From Porphyrobacter sp. UBA7686 (GTDB lineage Bacteria; Pseudomonadota; Alphaproteobacteria; Sphingomonadales; Sphingomonadaceae), in the NCBI GenBank assembly GCA_002482865.1, contig DLGU01000177.1, positions 12,339-26,160 of the forward strand: a stretch of 13,822 nt of DNA, in the 5' to 3' direction. Positions 12,845 through 13,822 of the stretch are shown here, one piece after another. The translations under genes were made by a program, and so were the position numbers. The notes under the pieces are model-generated. The model worked only from the letters and a program-made list of their open reading frames with translations. It did not search any database and was not told the origin of the DNA. Numbering within the stretch: the stretch's first letter is position 1; each line of letters opens with the position of its first letter.

Positions 12845-13822
12845 CTATGCGAGGAGATCCACCGCGTCATCGTCTGGGCGGCGGATCACTGGCAGCAGCC
12901 ACTGGAACCACGCCAGCGCAACCAGATAGGACGAGGCGGCAAAGATGAACAGCGGCACGAAGCCGAAGCCTGCATCGAGCACGCGGCCAGTAATCAGCGA
13001 AATCGCCACCCCACCCATATTGCCCATGAAGGCGCCGAACGCCGTCACCCGCCCGACCTTGGCATTGGGGACGACATCGGTGATCGTGGAGAACAGCGAG
13101 AGCGAGAAGCCCTGATGCCCGGCCATCACCACCCCGATCATGCAAGCGACCGGCCAAAAGGCATTAAGCTCCAGCACCAGGGGCAGGGGTGCGACCAGCA
13201 GGGCCGAGGCCAGCATCACGCCCTTGCGCACCCGGTTGGGGCTATGCCCGCGCTCCAGCAGCCGGGTCGAGACCCACCCCGCCAGCAGCGCGCCGAGGCC
13301 TGACCCGGCAAAGGCAATCGCCAGAGGCACCGCGAGCTCCAGCGTGGTGAGGCCAAACTCCTTGCGGTAGTAATCTGCGAGCCAGAAGTTGATAAACCAC
13401 CACGTCATGTCCGACAGAGCCTTGGCGCCAACGATCGCCCAGGTTGCGCGGTTGGCGAGGATGGCACCGTACCGCGCGCTCTCGCCGCCCGGATCGGGGC
13501 TATCCGCCAGCGTGCGCTCACGCAATTGCGCCACCCCGCGCGCCAGCCACATCCATGCGAGCAGCGACAGAAATCCGCCGATGCCGCCCGCCACCAGCGC
13601 TCCGCGCCAGCCCACTGCCAGCGCAAGTGCCGGGATGACGAAGGGCATCGCAATCGTCCCCGCGCCCGCCAGCATGGTCGCGAAGCCGAAGGCGAAGCTG
13701 CGCTTGTCCGGCGGGAACAGGCTGGCGACGGTCTTGATCGTCAGCGGGGTCTGCACCGCCTCGGTCACGCCAAGCCCGACGCGCGCGGCGACCACCTGCG
13801 TGGTCGAGATCGCCCAGCCGTG
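12845..13822 (-). CDS. MFS transporter, hexuronate/ACS-type, N-terminus cut by window edge
   Basis: This is the C-terminal 325 residues of an inner-membrane proton-coupled carrier. The frame is open to the last base of the window (it reads HGWAISTTQ before VVAARVGLGVTEA), so the true start lies beyond the edge. Visible signatures: ARVGLGVTEA in an early helix, a central charged cytoplasmic loop (about LRERTLADSPDPGGESARY), then MTWWFINFWLADYYRKEFGL, which closely matches the motif of ExuT/GudP/DgoT-like anion:cation symporters for sugar acids. Near the end GRVTAFGAFMGNMGGVAISLITGRVLD is the expected pattern for the last helices. The protein ends in an acidic tail (DDDAVDLLA). A sugar acid or related organic anion is the likely substrate by family; the exact one cannot be told. 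It lies upstream of yeiH on the same strand and could share a transcript with the operon. Confidence 0.92.
   Translation of the reverse strand, partial: HGWAISTTQVVAARVGLGVTEAVQTPLTIKTVASLFPPDKRSFAFGFATMLAGAGTIAMPFVIPALALAVGWRGALVAGGIGGFLSLLAWMWLARGVAQLRERTLADSPDPGGESARYGAILANRATWAIVGAKALSDMTWWFINFWLADYYRKEFGLTTLELAVPLAIAFAGSGLGALLAGWVSTRLLERGHSPNRVRKGVMLASALLVAPLPLVLELNAFWPVACMIGVVMAGHQGFSLSLFSTITDVVPNAKVGRVTAFGAFMGNMGGVAISLITGRVLDAGFGFVPLFIFAASSYLVALAWFQWLLPVIRRPDDDAVDLLA

Overview
The window is about 13.8 kb of gene-dense, GC-rich chromosomal DNA. The base composition, short intergenic gaps, stop-start overlaps and gene families (FecI/FecR/TonB receptor sets, small PRC-barrel proteins, SemiSWEET) suggest an alphaproteobacterium, most likely Sphingomonadales of the Erythrobacter type. 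That placement rests on general resemblance; there is no marker gene here to confirm it. No tRNA, rRNA, CRISPR, insertion sequence or phage gene was seen.

Layout. (1) Left edge, plus strand: the 3' part of an MscS-type mechanosensitive channel gene overlaps a SemiSWEET sugar-transporter gene by four bases. (2) A GC-rich hairpin separates this pair from a convergent minus-strand gene for a 120-residue PRC-barrel protein. (3) A divergent intergenic region of about 260 bases is followed by a plus-strand cell-surface signalling set: a FecI-type ECF sigma factor, a FecR-type transmembrane anti-sigma regulator and a TonB-dependent receptor with an N-terminal STN signalling domain. After 75 bases comes a 1046-residue type Va autotransporter. 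(4) A perfect 10-bp inverted repeat lies between the autotransporter and a convergent minus-strand block. (5) In transcription order this block holds a YeiH-family exporter, glycerol-3-phosphate dehydrogenase (GlpD), an NADPH-dependent FMN reductase and a divergent RibB (DHBP synthase) homologue, all joined by 1- or 4-base stop-start overlaps. Upstream of it, at the right edge, is an MFS transporter of the hexuronate/ACS type, cut by the window end.

How the genes may work together. The sigma/FecR/receptor set should sense an unknown ligand at the outer membrane: the receptor's STN domain contacts FecR, and FecR releases or activates the sigma factor. The autotransporter immediately downstream is the obvious candidate output. 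Its leader can fold into a 10-bp hairpin that buries the whole Shine-Dalgarno sequence, so its translation may be controlled separately. The minus-strand operon mixes an anion exporter, a FAD enzyme, an FMN reductase and a riboflavin-pathway homologue. The RibB-like member has lost several residues of the conserved acidic active-site loop, which makes an ordinary role in riboflavin synthesis doubtful. These two loci are the parts most worth a second look.
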